Positions 46,373-58,122 of a DNA stretch of 64,000 nt are shown one piece after another. Every line of letters begins with the position of its first letter. Position 1 is the stretch's first letter. The notes beneath the pieces are model-generated. The model was not told the DNA's origin. It did not search any database and saw only the letters and a program-made list of their open reading frames with translations. Made by a program: the position numbers and the translations under genes. Source of the DNA: Wurfbainia villosa (Eukaryota > Streptophyta > Magnoliopsida > Zingiberales > Zingiberaceae); assembly GCA_025175895.1 (NCBI GenBank), contig CM045991.1, positions 84,059,174-84,123,173 on the forward strand, given 5' to 3'.

Positions 46373-49300
46373 TGTCACGCCCCGATGGAGTCCTCGCCAG
46401 ACGAAAATCCGACAGCATCTCCCCTGTACGGGTGACAATACTAATTTTATACAAGGCGTACATGACCACTATACATCGGTCAACACGACCGGAATCCAAA
46501 CACACATGTAGATAATAAAAATAGGCCTCTGGCCATCAACCAAAAACTAGGTAACATCTATCACAACTAGACTTACCCCTTCTGCCATCTGGGCAGGAAT
46601 ACTCAACCGAAATATAATCCAGAACAAAACTCTGAACAGAGGTCCCTAAGGATACCCAAAAATCCACGAATACATAAATCCAATTCCAGTCCTAAGTATA
46701 TCTTCTAAACAAGATATTCAAAACCAAAAACAAATAACCAAATAAACTTCCACGACGAGGGGGTTTGGCAGCTGGACTCTCCTGACAACTTCATCCTGAA
46801 ATAAATATAATCAACGGGGTAAGTTCAAAGAACTTAGCGGATATAGTTGATATGCAAAGTAAGATATAGCTAACAACAGAAATCATGCCAGTACAGTCTC
46901 ACATATAGGGTATGCAAGAAATAAATATAACAGGACTGTACTAACCTGAATCTCCTACACTGATATAGGAGCATGTGCCCGACTAGAAGTAATAAAGTCC
47001 TCACCATATATATAAATATGTATCCTGTATGCATGACAATCATATGCACATCTAAGGCAACAATAAAAATGCAGCAAACACAATACAAATGCTATCCATG
47101 CAAAATGCATGCCGTGCCAATGACATGGTCACCCTTGATGCCAGTCAGCCGCCTCACACGCGATGGTGAAGCCGAGTGGGTAGGGCTATGACAACTGTGC
47201 ACTCTGCCATCACTGCTCTGGTGGCCAGAGTGGACGAGGATCTTTGTCAGTACACCTATCCTCCTGCCCCCAAGCAGTGGGAGCTAAGCTCTCATCTCCC
47301 GGTGTCATAGACCAGAGGAGGGATCCCTGCCCGCTACCACGCTGCCTCATCGCTACCCATGAGCGGACTAGCAGAGCCTGACAGAGCAACTACACACACC
47401 CTTCTGATGTACCACTAACCCATGAGTGGCAGTGTGTGCAGGCCATGTAACTGGCTGCGGGCTCAATAATAATGGAACCCCGTCCAGCTAGCATGCAATC
47501 ATGCAAGATGGTGCATGATACTAAAGCATGTCAATCCTACTCAAAATACCTATCCGAATAATATGTACAATCAATATGTACATATCCATAATCCAAGTAA
47601 CTATGATCCAAATAAAACAGGAAAGATATAATCATAACCTATCACATGCATGTATCAAGTAGGCACCCAAAAACATACTAGGCATATAAACATGAAAATT
47701 ATTGCAAGCTATCCTAACTAGCATATCAACATGACTATATCTAGGAGATAAGTCAAAATACCCACCTGATAATATATCCGTAAAAGAACCAGATCGTCAC
47801 GACCGGGGACCTACCTCGTGACCGAAACCTGCATAATGCATAACTATTGTTAAGCATAAAATACTATTTATCGACAAATCGAATACTTAATCGATTCCTT
47901 CCCTAACCAAATAATCCAAAGTAAATCCATCAAATCCAAGCACACGACAATGTGCTAAATTACTACTAGGTATCCTAAGTAGACCCTCAACCCCTAGGTC
48001 ACAAATTGTGATTAACCCCTCAATCCAAGAACATATCCTTGCAATTAATCAAATCAAATCCTACATCGACCTCATATCCGATCCACTAGATTGATTTAAT
48101 TGTCCTCTTCAACCTAATCCATCCTCCATACATAATTACAGAACCGATCAACATCACACCGAACTTAACAACCCAGATCATAAAACCAAAGTACCGACAA
48201 CCACTGTCAATAACCTGTAATTAAATTAAAATCATCCTTATGTAATCCAACCAATCAATCACAGTCATCCCCATTGCAGCAATGGAATTTAACAATATCC
48301 TAAATACATCCTTCATTTTCCTCAAGCCTAATTCACAACTCCACAACAATATACAGAACATCTCATCGATCAGAAGTATAAATCCAACCTAACCCTATGT
48401 GACATACACACAAGTCAACCAAACCTTACCTCAAACTCGATCCAACACTTGGATCCCACAACTTGGCACCCACAATCCATTTACAACCCTTCATAGCCAA
48501 CCAACACTCAATAGAAACCAACAGCCAACACAACGACTACATACAGAATTTGACAGATGAAACACATAGGTTAAATCACACTTACCAGCAGTTGGAATCT
48601 CCCGACACAGCCCTCACCAACCTCCGGCACAAATCGCAGAAAATAACCCCTTCCATTCAACAGTTACAATCCCCCCCTTTACAACCGTGCAAGAACCCCT
48701 AATCGATCACATCATTATACCAATAATAAAAAGAGGAGAAATCTTACCGGCTGTGAGAAATCTTACCAGCAGCAATCTTCCTTTATCCATTGATCACCGG
48801 AAATCCTGTTGCTGCCCTAACACACCACATGGAGACCTAAGTTAAACACACGAGCACACACGTTCATAGTTGGTTCTCTTCCAAAATTGAGGGGAAACAA
48901 GGAAAAATATCTCCTTACCTTGCTTCGACGACAAGCGACCGTGACACCCCCCCCCTCAACTGGCGGCTCTGCTCGCTCTCGCCGTCTAACCGCTGCCCAG
49001 ACACCATCTGCTCCGGCAGAGATCCAAGCCCCATATTAGCACGCGGATGCATTCCGACCCGGACTCTCGACCACGCGCCGCGCTCACGCCGTATGAGCTT
49101 CCGTCGCACATCGCGCCTAACCCACGCTCCCGGTAGCTCCATCCCTCCGGTTCCGGCCCGGTCCATTGAGGCCCCCGAGGCGCCGATCACGCTTGCGAGA
49201 GAGAGGAGAAGAAGAGGCTCGGTGAGGCGGAGAAAGGGTCACCGCGCGATCCTGCGGCCGCGGCAGCGAGGAAGAAGGTAAATCTCTGGCTGCGGCGAGG

Positions 49301-49610
49301 AAAGTCGTCGGCGGAGATCACGAGCTCGGAAGAAAGTTGCGAGGCTAGAAGGAGGAAAGAGAAGTCGTGGAAAAAGAAATAGAAAATAGAAAAACCTAGA
49401 TTTATAACCTAGGTTAAATTTATCCTATTTACTCATCTAAACAGGCCCTTTAAAAGCCTGTTTTCCCTATCCCCGTAATTATCTCGTACGATCTCCGTTT
49501 AAATCCAGAAAAATTCCTAAAAATGCCTAAAAATCCCGAAAAATTTCCAGAGGTATTTTTTTTAATTTCTGGCCATTTAATTTAATATTTTAAATCTTCA
49601 GTATTTAACA
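46373..49610 (-). repeat. 5' LTR of element K
   Basis: It matches the 3' LTR except for a disturbed GC-rich segment at 49040-49380 with many small indels. It is followed by the CTAGG duplication and the resumed solo LTR S. Confidence 0.95.
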
Positions 49611-51360
49611 CTAGGTATACTCCTTGGTGTATCCAAGCAGCTGATTCTCACTGGCTGGAGACATTGTGATGTCCAGAGTTAATCATGGATGCTAGTTATA
49701 GTAACTAGTTCATTGGAGTGACCAGTTGTAAGACTTCATATGGTTCTCTGCATATATGGATATGTCAATAACCTGTAATTAAATTAAAATCATCCTTATG
49801 TAATCCAACCAATCAATCACAGTCATCCCCATTGCAGCAATGGAATTTAACAATATCCTAAATACATCCTTCATTTTCCTCAAGCCTAATTCACAACTCC
49901 ACAACAATATACAGAACATCTCATCGATCAGAAGTATAAATCCAACCTAACCCTATGTGACATACACACAAGTCAACCAAACCTTACCTCAAACTCGATC
50001 CAACACTTGGATCCCACAACTTGGCACCCATAATCCATTTACAACCCTTCATAGCCAACCAACACTCAATAGAAACCAACAGCCAACACAACGACTACAT
50101 ACAAAATTTGACAGATGAAACACATAGGTTAAATCACACTTACCAGCAGTTGGAATCTCCCGACACAGCCCTCACCAACCTCCGGCACAAATCGCAGAAA
50201 ATAACCCCTTCCATTCAACAGTTACAATCCCCCCCTTTACAGCCGTGCAAGAACCCCTAATCGATCACATCATTATACCAATAATAAAAAGAGGAGAAAT
50301 CTTACCGGCCGTGGGAAATCTTACCAGCAGCAATCTTCCTTTATCCACTGATCACCGGAAATCCTGCTGCTGCCCTAACACCCCACACGGAGACCTAAGT
50401 TAAACGCACGAGCACACACGTTCATAGTTGGTTCTCTTCCAAAATTGAGGGGAAACAAGGAAAAATATCTCCTTACCTTGCTTCGACGACAAGCGACCGT
50501 GACACCCCCCCCTCAACCGGCGGCTCTGCTCGCTCTCGCCGTCTAACCGCTGCCCAGACACCGTCTGCTCCGGCAGAGATCCAAGCCCCATATTAGCACG
50601 CGGTACCGATTCCGCTGACCCAGACTCTCAGCCACGCGCACGCTCACCGCCGGCGCAAACTTCCAGTCGTGCACACCCGCCGCCCTAACCCACGCTCCCA
50701 GCCGCTCCATCCCTCCCGGTTCCAGCCAGTCCATTGAGACTGTCGAGGACGCCAGTCGCCGCTTGCAGAGGAGAGGGAGAAGAAGAGGCTCGGTGAGACG
50801 GAGAAGGGGTCACACGCGATCCTGCGGCCGCGACGGCGAGGAAGAGGTCGTCCTGTGGCTGCGGCGGCGAGGAAGAGGTCGTCGGCGGAGATGCAGGCAC
50901 GGAAGAAAGTTGCGCGAGGGGAACTGCCGAAGGAGGAAAGAGGGGTCGCGGCGCGGCAGGGGAAAGAAAAAGGAAATAGAAAATAGAAAAACCTAGATTT
51001 ATAACCTAGGTTAAATTTATCCTATTTACTCATCTAAACAGGCCCTTTAAAAGCCTGTTTTCCCTATCCCCGTAATTATCTCGTATGACCTCCGTTTAAA
51101 TCCAGAAAAATTCCTAAAAATGCCTAAAAATCCCAAAAAATATCCAGTGGTATTTTTTTTTAATTTCTGGCCATTTAATTTAATATTTTAAATCTTCAGT
51201 ATTTAACACTAGGTATACTCCTTGGTGTATCCAAGCAGCTGATTCTCACTGGCTGGAGACATTGTGATGTCCGGAGTTAATCATGGATGCTAGTTATAGT
51301 AACTAGTTCATTGGAGTGACCAGTTGTAAGACTTCATATGGTTCTCTGCATATATGGATA
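48205..51360 (+). repeat. Tandem duplication across the K/S boundary (units 48205-49762 and 49763-51360)
   Basis: Each unit holds the end of the K LTR (about 1.4 kb) plus the first 150 bases of resumed S. TGTCAAT occurs at 48205, 49763 and 51361, so the breakpoints share 7 bases. Unit 1 is 40 bases shorter because of indels in its GC-rich part. Confidence 0.9.
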
Positions 51361-52336
51361 TGTCAATGAAGTTCTTACTGCAGCTTAAGTGCAATGTTCC
51401 TTTGACTTACGGTATTCAAGTCATCTTGGTCATGAAGACTTATGCTTTGACATCTTAAGCAAGCATCTCTGAGGAGATGTGGACTCGGGATGATTGGGTA
51501 TAAGTCGAAATGCCCGAAGGTGTTTGAATAGCCTATAAAGGATTCACCACTCCTTGCGAGGAGATGTATACCCATGGTCTCTCGTCGGATTGTTACTAAA
51601 GTCTTTGGCCAAAGCATTACATGTTTAGAGTAAGTTACTCTTGGATACATGTGCAGTAACTAGAATCCGTAGGACGAGAAAATGATACTTGAGCTAGGTG
51701 TAACGTAGTCGACCTAGTGGGGACTGACACCACAGACCATGTCCTGAACCAAGTGGGTATAAGATACGTGAAGGGAACATGGCACAATTCATTGTAGATG
51801 TTGAAGGATTTCAGAAATGGTTCTGGATCAACCGTTGATTTTTTGATTAATTGGGGATCATGATGTACTACTAGGTGCCACTCATGATCGTTCTATAATT
51901 AATGGTTAATTATAGACGGCCAACATAAATCGAGAATATATTTGGTCACACGCACAATGAGTATAATCCGAAAGATTTAAAACGAGCTTGAGAATGAGAT
52001 TCTCAGATCGAGAGAAACTAGGTTTGGTTGGACCAAACAAGGAGCGAGCATGAACTCGTTTCAGTCGTAACGAAAGCATGGATGGGCTGAGTCTTATGAA
52101 GACATGATGGATGAACCAAATTGGTTTGGCTCTAATCCAATGGTGGAGAATAAACCAAAGGAGTTTGGTTTTTTTTAAACGAATGAACCAAAGTTGGTTC
52201 GGTTCGTTTTAACTTAAAATAGACCAACTCAGTTCAGTTTATTTTAACTTAAGTTATTGGAGCGGATTAACGGATTTTGGTTATGAATCAATAACTCTAA
52301 GGAGAAGTTTTCTTAATGGTTAAGAAACACGGGCTC

Positions 52337-52344
52337 TATAAAAA
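52337..52344 (+). promoter_or_regulatory. TATA box of solo LTR S
   Basis: TATAAAAA. The matching site in D's LTR is minus-strand TATAAAAG at 56727-56734. Confidence 0.6.
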
Positions 52345-52588
52345 CGCAGTTAGGTTTTCGGAGAGCCCTAAGTTTTATTTTGGGAAATAATCCTCTTCTC
52401 CTCTCCCTCTCTTCTCCTTGCCGCCGCCCAAAGTCTCCACACCGCCGCCTCTTGCAGCTCCTGCCACTGACGCCACCAGCTGCCGCCGGCCACTTGCTGC
52501 TGTCGGCGACCCTCCGGCGACATCCCTTGGCTCCGGTGACCAAGGTATAGCCGACCTTCCTCCTTTGGGCCGGCGCAAATCCTCCACC

Positions 52589-52614
52589 AAGCTGTCCAAT
52601 TTTGTGGACAGCTT
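52589..52614 (+). other. Hairpin in S LTR leader
   Basis: AAGCTGTCCA, six-base loop, TGGACAGCTT: a perfect 10-bp stem about 250 bases after the TATA box. The same stem with a changed loop occurs in D's LTR at 56480-56505. Confidence 0.8.
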
Positions 52615-53163
52615 GTTTCTTTTGTGTCGGAGCGTTGTTTGGACGACGTTTGGAGCTCCGACATTGCTACCTTGCCGGGGATTCAATCTCTGGTAATCCT
52701 CATAGGTGGAGGACCAAGGATTCGTCAATCGATTGACGAATATCTCTCCGGAGAAGCGAGTTTTGGGGACTCATTTTCGAATCCGAATTTTGATTCGGAT
52801 TGTGATCTTCTCTCGATCACATCGTCTTCGACACGAGGCTAGTGACTCCTACAAAGACGAGGCTCGTGGCTTTGTGAAGCTATCCCGATAATACTCGGCA
52901 TGGATACGGATAGAGGCGATTCTAACGAGAGTCGCTCCGGTTGATGTCATTCCCGTTGCACATGATACGTCAGGTATAACTAGAGTAATTTCCTTATATT
53001 GCAAAATTTGAAACTACGATTATGTCTACACATGTTGTATTATGCATACGTATAATATGTGTGTTATAATAAATTAGATTTATTACTTTTTAATTCTTCC
53101 ATTGTGCACATGTTTATGAAACATGTTTGAACACACACTCGCCGCGGTGCCGGAAACCCAACT

Positions 53164-53258
53164 CTTAACACACACATTAAATCACAACATAACAAACTAA
53201 CTTAAACTTTTACCACACACATCAAAACCAAACCATACATGGGTTGATTGCCCTAACA
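53164..53258 (-). repeat. 3' LTR of element G, second part
   Basis: It follows the solo LTR and its CTTAA duplication and ends GCCCTAACA before the altered polypurine tract ATCTCCCGCTTTTTGATG. Confidence 0.75.
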
Positions 53259-54429
53259 ATCTCCCGCTTTTTGATGTGTGACAACCATGTTTAAGTTAGG
53301 TAAACAATAACAAAATACATAAGACAGGAAAGCATGTAAAATAACATGAGTATCAAACACTCCTAAATCCATGCAACTCCCCCTTAACACATGCTAATTC
53401 TCTCCCCCTAGCATGATTAACTTAAACACACATATTTCTCCCCCTTTGACACCATCAAAAACACTAAACATATGTTATATAACATGGTATCAAGGTCTAA
53501 AGGAAGAAAAATATCAAAATCAGCCTCAAAACCTATCAAAATAGGTTACTATGCTCGTGTCATCATCAATCGATCATTTGCTATCGGACTATCGATCAGT
53601 GACACGCTTGATTTCATCATTTTGATTTTGAGGACCGAAATGCATTAAAAATTATATAAAATTCAAAAAATTATGAAAATTTGAAAACACATTTCTTGTA
53701 AAGTCCTTTATCAATGAAAAATAAGTTTTCATGAAAATTCATTCAATTTTCCAACATTTGGTAAAAACTTAAAAGTCTTAAAAACCTTCAAAGTTTTATC
53801 AATTTGAGAACCTAGTTTTGCCTTGAAATGATTTAACACATGAATACACAAATTATAAGACAAGAAATGATTTTGAAAACATTTGAAATATCCAACCATG
53901 ATCTTTGGGCAATATGTCTATGAATTAAACATATGCTTTCCCCATGATTGGTCTATTATTGCTATGACATGATACATGTAAATGACCATCTAAATGTCAT
54001 AAGCATTAGTGGACCATTTGTATCAACCTAACATCTCACCCATACTATATTTTCAATCAAGTTAGCCTATAGTGAGTGTGAGATGTACCTAAGGTATTTG
54101 TACTTAACCATCAATTTCATGCAATTTCTATCAAGGTTAAGCATTACTCAATCATGATCATAAAGCAAGCATTGTTCATGAGTCACACATTATCATCACC
54201 CAACACTACCATATAAATCATAAATCATGGTCATTTATCAAGTATATCATGATTTGAGTATTATCAATAATTACACATCATGATAAAACAAGTACATCAT
54301 TCAATTCCTAGGTCACACATTATCATAACTCACATCATCCTAAGTCAACCATTTAACATGATATAAGTAAAGTCCACTTATGGTTGACTTTCCTAGGTTT
54401 TCCTAATCCTTGAGGATTGACTTGGGAAC
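53259..54429 (-). other. 3' spacer of element G
   Basis: AT-rich sequence with C-rich patches (53385-53450) like those in the spacers of C and E, and the conserved stem-loop at 54027-54086. No pol. Confidence 0.55.
54027..54086 (-). other. Conserved stem-loop, copy 3 (element G)
   Basis: CCTAACATCTCAC (54027-54039) and GTGAGATGT (54078-54086) give a 9-bp stem (ACATCTCAC/GTGAGATGT) with a 38-base loop. Confidence 0.7.
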
Positions 54430-54767
54430 TTAATACAAATTCTTTCCAATGGAGTTCACCAGGTATTCCTTTGGGATCCATTTCCTAGCTATCATTATAG
54501 TTTTAGCTTGACCCCTTGCAATTAAACAATGGTAGACCTTCTCATTTTTAGTTCCCTTATAACCTAGACCTTTCTTGTTGAAGCTTGCCCTTTGACTCTC
54601 AATTATCATGTTCAAAGTATTTGAGCCAATAGTAAATTTTTCTAAGACCTTTGTAAGAAATTCTACCTTTTCCCTTAAAGCTTTATTTTCCTCAACTAAG
54701 CATGCATCATTTACACTAGAAGAATTATCATTATCATGGGAACATGCAATTTTCAATTTTTCTTCTA
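54430..54767 (-). pseudogene. C-terminal gag fragment of element G
   Basis: The minus-strand frame reads ...CLVEENKALREKVEFLTKVL, then ASFNKKGLGYKG and later ARKWIPKEYL. The coiled coil followed by a GLGY motif is characteristic of SIRE-type gag C-termini as I remember them. The N-terminal part and zinc knuckles are lost at the junction near 54768. Confidence 0.65.
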
Positions 54768-55375
54768 GCCGTTAGATGGATCTGTTAGATTTTTCCAGCG
54801 TGGATCTAGCCGTTGTCTAACGACAACAGTGGCATCAGTCGACTGATCGGTGATTTCCAACCTAGGTTGAAGCTTTAAATGGAGCTCGTGGAGGAGGATT
54901 TCACTAGCATTTCTTGAGGGCTTTTGGGGCGATTTTCTACTGCAAATCAGGGTCTCCAAGTGTAATTCAAGCAACCAAATATCAAGCATTCAAAAGAACA
55001 ATTGTAAAGTAGTTTTCTTTACTTGCATTGTATTTCCTTATTGTAATTGCTTGTATCTTTTTCTTATTGTTGTAAGAATATTTGTACGAAGTTTCTCCAC
55101 CTTCGACTTGTGTCGAGAAGGAGTATTTGTGATTAGTGGTTGCGTGTGCATCACTAGAGCTCTTTAGAGCTCGATCCGTGGAGTAGGAACCATTCGGTTC
55201 CGAACCACGTTAAATACTTGTGTATTTGTGTATTGGTGGTTGTCTATTTCGTTATTGCATTATTTCTATTATTTCGCTACGCGCTAATGAAAATTATAGA
55301 CGGACGTGAACGATTTCCATCGACATAACGAATCGACGCTATTCACACCCCTCTAACGGTCGCAAATCCTCTACA
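54768..55375 (+). repeat. 5' LTR of element F, truncated
   Basis: It aligns in reverse with the LTR of C (28553-29170): CCGTTGG...TTTTTCCAGCGTGGAT, one CAGTCGACTG palindrome near 54837, CCACCTTCGACTTGTGTCGAGAAGG, and GTGGAGTAGGAACC. Confidence 0.8.
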
Positions 55376-55377
55376 AT

Positions 55378-55389
55378 TGGTATCAGAGC
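55378..55389 (+). other. Primer-binding site of element F
   Basis: TGGTATCAGAGC, 2 bases after the LTR end. Confidence 0.9.
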
Positions 55390-55444
55390 CCGGGGCTCTT
55401 CTACGGACTAACTTCCGGGAGCTAAACCCGCTAGAGGGAAGAAG

Positions 55445-55932
55445 ATGGATCTTCAAGAAAGATGGGGCGATGACATAGCGATTCAACCTGCCTTCGACCG
55501 CAAAGATTTCACGTATTGGAAAGGTAGGATGGATTATTTTCTAATGTCAAATATAGAAAATTAATTTGTCGTGATTATAGGATTTTATGCTCCGAGAGGG
55601 GAGAACGGAGAAATCCTCAAGATGAAGAGGTGGACCGAGGAGCAACGACAAAAATTTAAGACAACCGTTAAGGTAACAAAAATGTTAATTAATTTGATAC
55701 CTAATGATATTTTGTCTAGATTAGGAAGCTATAGGGATACCAAGGAGTTGTAGAACAAGTTAGTCAAGTTCTATGACAATTCCGAATCGGTCCAAGAAGA
55801 CTTGGAAGAGGAGGAGACCGAAGAAGAAACTTCATCATCCTCACAAGAAAGTGAGGAGTCAACTTTCGGATCGGAGGAAGAAAAAGTAGAAGAGGTGGAA
55901 GAGACCTCCACCTCTAAGATTGAGGGGGAGGA
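55445..55932 (+). pseudogene. gag N-terminal part of element F, broken and cut by D
   Basis: The ATG at 55445 (MDLQERWGDDIAIQ) is followed by the same order of motifs as C's gag: YWKGRMDYFLM, RWTEEQRQKFKT, LIPNDILSRLG, and an acidic Glu/Ser stretch. Two stops sit at positions that are Trp by comparison with C: TAA at about 55562 and TAG at about 55751. D enters just after a KIEGED-like segment. Confidence 0.75.
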
Positions 55933-58108
55933 TGTTGGGTTTCCTGCACCGCGGCGTGTGTGTGTTCGATCATGTTTCGTAAATATGAGCACAGCGAAAG
56001 CAATTAAAATAATAAATCTATATTTATTACAACACACACAACACACGCATGCTATTACAACAAGTGTAGACATAACCGTAAATTAAAATTTGCAATAAAA
56101 GAAAATTATCTACGTTATACCTTCCGTATGACGTGTAGCGGGAACGGCATCAACCGGAACGATCCTCGTAAGAATCGTCTCTATCCGTATCCACGCCGAG
56201 CTCCTCGGGATGACTTCGCTAAGTCACGAGCTTCATCTTCGTACGGGTTACTAGCCTCGTGTTGAAGACGACGTGATCGAGAGATGATCACGATCCGAAT
56301 CCAAATTCGGATCCTAAAAGGAGTTCTCAAAACTCGCTTCTCCGGAGAGGTATTCGTCAACCGTTTGACGAATCCTTCGTTCTCCACCTCAGAGGATTAC
56401 CGGAGATCAAATCCCCGGTAAGTTAGCCGCTGTCGGAGCACTAACCGTCATCCAAACGACTCTCCGACGAGAGGAGGAGAAGCTGTCCAGAAAACTGGAC
56501 AGCTTGGTGGAGGATATAGGCGCCGGCCAACCAAGGAAAGAAAAGGCTCACCTTGATGCCAAACCTATAGGAGATCACCGGAGGGTCACCGGAGGTTCAC
56601 CGGCTGAAGCTTGGTCGCCGGCAACAAGTTGGAAGGCTGCACCACAAGCTGGGCGGCAACAATATGTTGGGCGGCAACTAGGTTTAGGGTTTTGGATGAT
56701 TAGGGTTTAACAATCCCTTAAGCCCTCTTTTATAGAGAACTAATTCTCTTAATGGTTAATGGATCATATCCATAAAGCCCGTTAACCCGCTCCATTAGGA
56801 TAAGTTAAAATAAACCAAACCATGATGGTTTATTTTAAGTTAAAACGAACCGAACCAACCTTTGGTTCATTCATTTAATATAAACCAAACCCTTTGGTTT
56901 ATTCTCATCCATTGGATTAGAACCAAACCATTTTGGTCCATCCATTATGTCTTCATAAGACACGGCCCATCCACACTTCCATTGCGACTGAAACAATTTC
57001 ATGCTCGCTTTATGTTTGGTCCAACCAAACATAGTTTCTCTCGGTCTGAGAATCCCATTCTCAAGCTCGTTTTGGATTACACTCGTTGTGCGTGTGACCA
57101 AATAGGTTCTCGGTTTATGTTGGCCGTCTATAATTAACCATTAATTATAGAACGATCATGAGTGGCACCTAGTAGTACATCATGATCCCCAATTAACCGA
57201 AAAGATCAGCAGTTGATCGAACTATTTACGAAACCCTTGATGGCTTCGAATGAATCGTGCCCCATTCCCTTCACTCATCTTATACCCACTTGGTTGAGGA
57301 CATGGTCTATTGTGTCAGTCCCCACTAGGCTGACTACGTCACACCTAGCCCAAGTATCATTTCCTCGTCCTACGGATTCTAGTTACTCCACATGTATCGA
57401 AAGTACCTTACTCTAAACATGTAATGCTTTGGCAGACTTTAGTAACAATCCGACGAGAGGCCATGGGTATACATCTCCTCGCAAGGAGTGGTGAATCCTT
57501 TATAGGCTATTCAAACACCTTCGATCACTTCGACTTATACCCAATCATCCCGGGTCCACATCTCCTCGGAGATGTTTGCTTAAGATGTCAAAGCATAAGT
57601 CTCCATGATCAAGATGACTTGAATACACATAAGTCGAAGGAACATCGCACTTAAGCCCGCAGTAAGAACTTCATTGACATATCTATATATGCGAGAGAAC
57701 CATATGAAGTCTTACGGTGGTCACTCCAATGAACTAGTTACCATAACTAGCATCCACGATTAACTCGGACATCACAATGTCTCGGCCCGGTGAGAATCGG
57801 TGCTTGGATACACCAAGGAGTATACCTCGTGCTAGTCTCAACGAAATTGATGGTGTCGGATCCATCAATTCATCGACTAGGGATAATTCTGATACATCAC
57901 AATTACACATGTAGAGATACTCACTAGTTGTGATCCAATCACAAATTCTCTCATGCTGTGAATCGTATCGTGGACATTCAGTAAATGAGTTTAAAATCCA
58001 ATCAAATACATGAAAACATGTATACTCAAATAGTGAATCTTCATTTATCATATAAATGGTTCATACATAAGGCGATTGCCTTAGGACATCTCTCATATAT
58101 TACTAACA
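55933..58108 (-). repeat. 3' LTR of element D
   Basis: 2,176 bp; plus-strand edges TGTTGGGTTTCC and ATTACTAACA. It contains the 10-bp hairpin at 56480-56505 and a TATA box at 56727-56734 on the minus strand. Confidence 0.9.
56480..56505 (-). other. Hairpin in D LTR leader
   Basis: AAGCTGTCCA, loop GAAAAC, TGGACAGCTT: the stem is identical to S at 52589, the loop is different. Confidence 0.8.
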
Positions 58109-58122
58109 GACTCCCACTTGGC
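58109..58122 (-). other. Polypurine tract of element D
   Basis: Plus strand GACTCCCACTTGGC, i.e. minus strand CAAGTGGGAGTC, adjacent to the LTR start TGTTAGTAATATATGAG. B has a similar AAGTGGGAGA. Confidence 0.8.

Larger units (their letters stand above)
38567..49610 (-). mobile_element. Element K: complete gypsy-like element with 3.2-kb LTRs and ORF-poor core
   Basis: Two LTRs (3,234 and 3,238 bp) with plus-strand edges TGTCACGCCC and GTATTTAACA, and a perfect CTAGG duplication at 38562-38566 and 49611-49615. The primer site is at 46354 and the polypurine tract at 41801 (minus orientation). The core of 4,572 bp has no ORF above about 125 residues and no motif of gag, protease, reverse transcriptase or integrase that I can recognise. 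Size and make-up resemble large retrotransposon derivatives (LARD), although a heavily decayed autonomous copy is not excluded. Confidence 0.9.
38282..53163 (+). mobile_element. Element S: solo Copia LTR (D-type), split by gypsy element K
   Basis: It begins TGTTAGTTATATATGAGAG and ends GGAAACCCAACT at 53163, where the relative D ends in CA. It is flanked by CTTAA at 38277-38281 and at 53164-53168. The LTR itself is 38282-38566 plus 51213-53163 (about 2.2 kb) and aligns in reverse with the LTR of D (55933-58108). No internal region or second LTR is present, so it is a solo LTR left by LTR-LTR recombination. Confidence 0.85.
51361..53163 (+). repeat. Remaining part of solo LTR S
   Basis: It aligns in reverse with 55933-57690 of D's LTR. 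It has a TATA box at 52337, a hairpin at 52589-52614 and the LTR end at 53163. Open frames around 52418-52728 on either strand lie in the transcribed leader and are not supported as genes. Confidence 0.8.
37011..54767 (-). mobile_element. Element G: SIRE-like element, 3' LTR and a pol-less remnant
   Basis: The left LTR edge is TGTTGGAGGATCGG (37011). The LTR resumes after nested S/K at 53164 and ends GCCCTAACA at 53258, followed by the tract ATCTCCCGCTTTTT. The internal remnant has a 3' spacer with the conserved stem-loop and the C-terminal part of gag. It is then cut at about 54768 by, or joined to, the truncated LTR of F. No pol is present between gag and the 3' LTR, as in element C. Confidence 0.7.
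54768..55932 (+). mobile_element. Element F: SIRE-like element, truncated LTR, primer site and gag start
   Basis: Plus-strand LTR end TCCTCTACA at 55375 is followed by primer site 55378-55389 and gag from 55445. The LTR's left part is missing (truncated at about 54768). Element D inserted into gag after GGAGGA (55932). The remainder of F lies beyond D, outside the window. Confidence 0.75.

Noticed and set aside
52375..52728. 117-residue ORF in solo LTR S
   Set aside because: LTR leader sequence; the frame is not kept in D's LTR.
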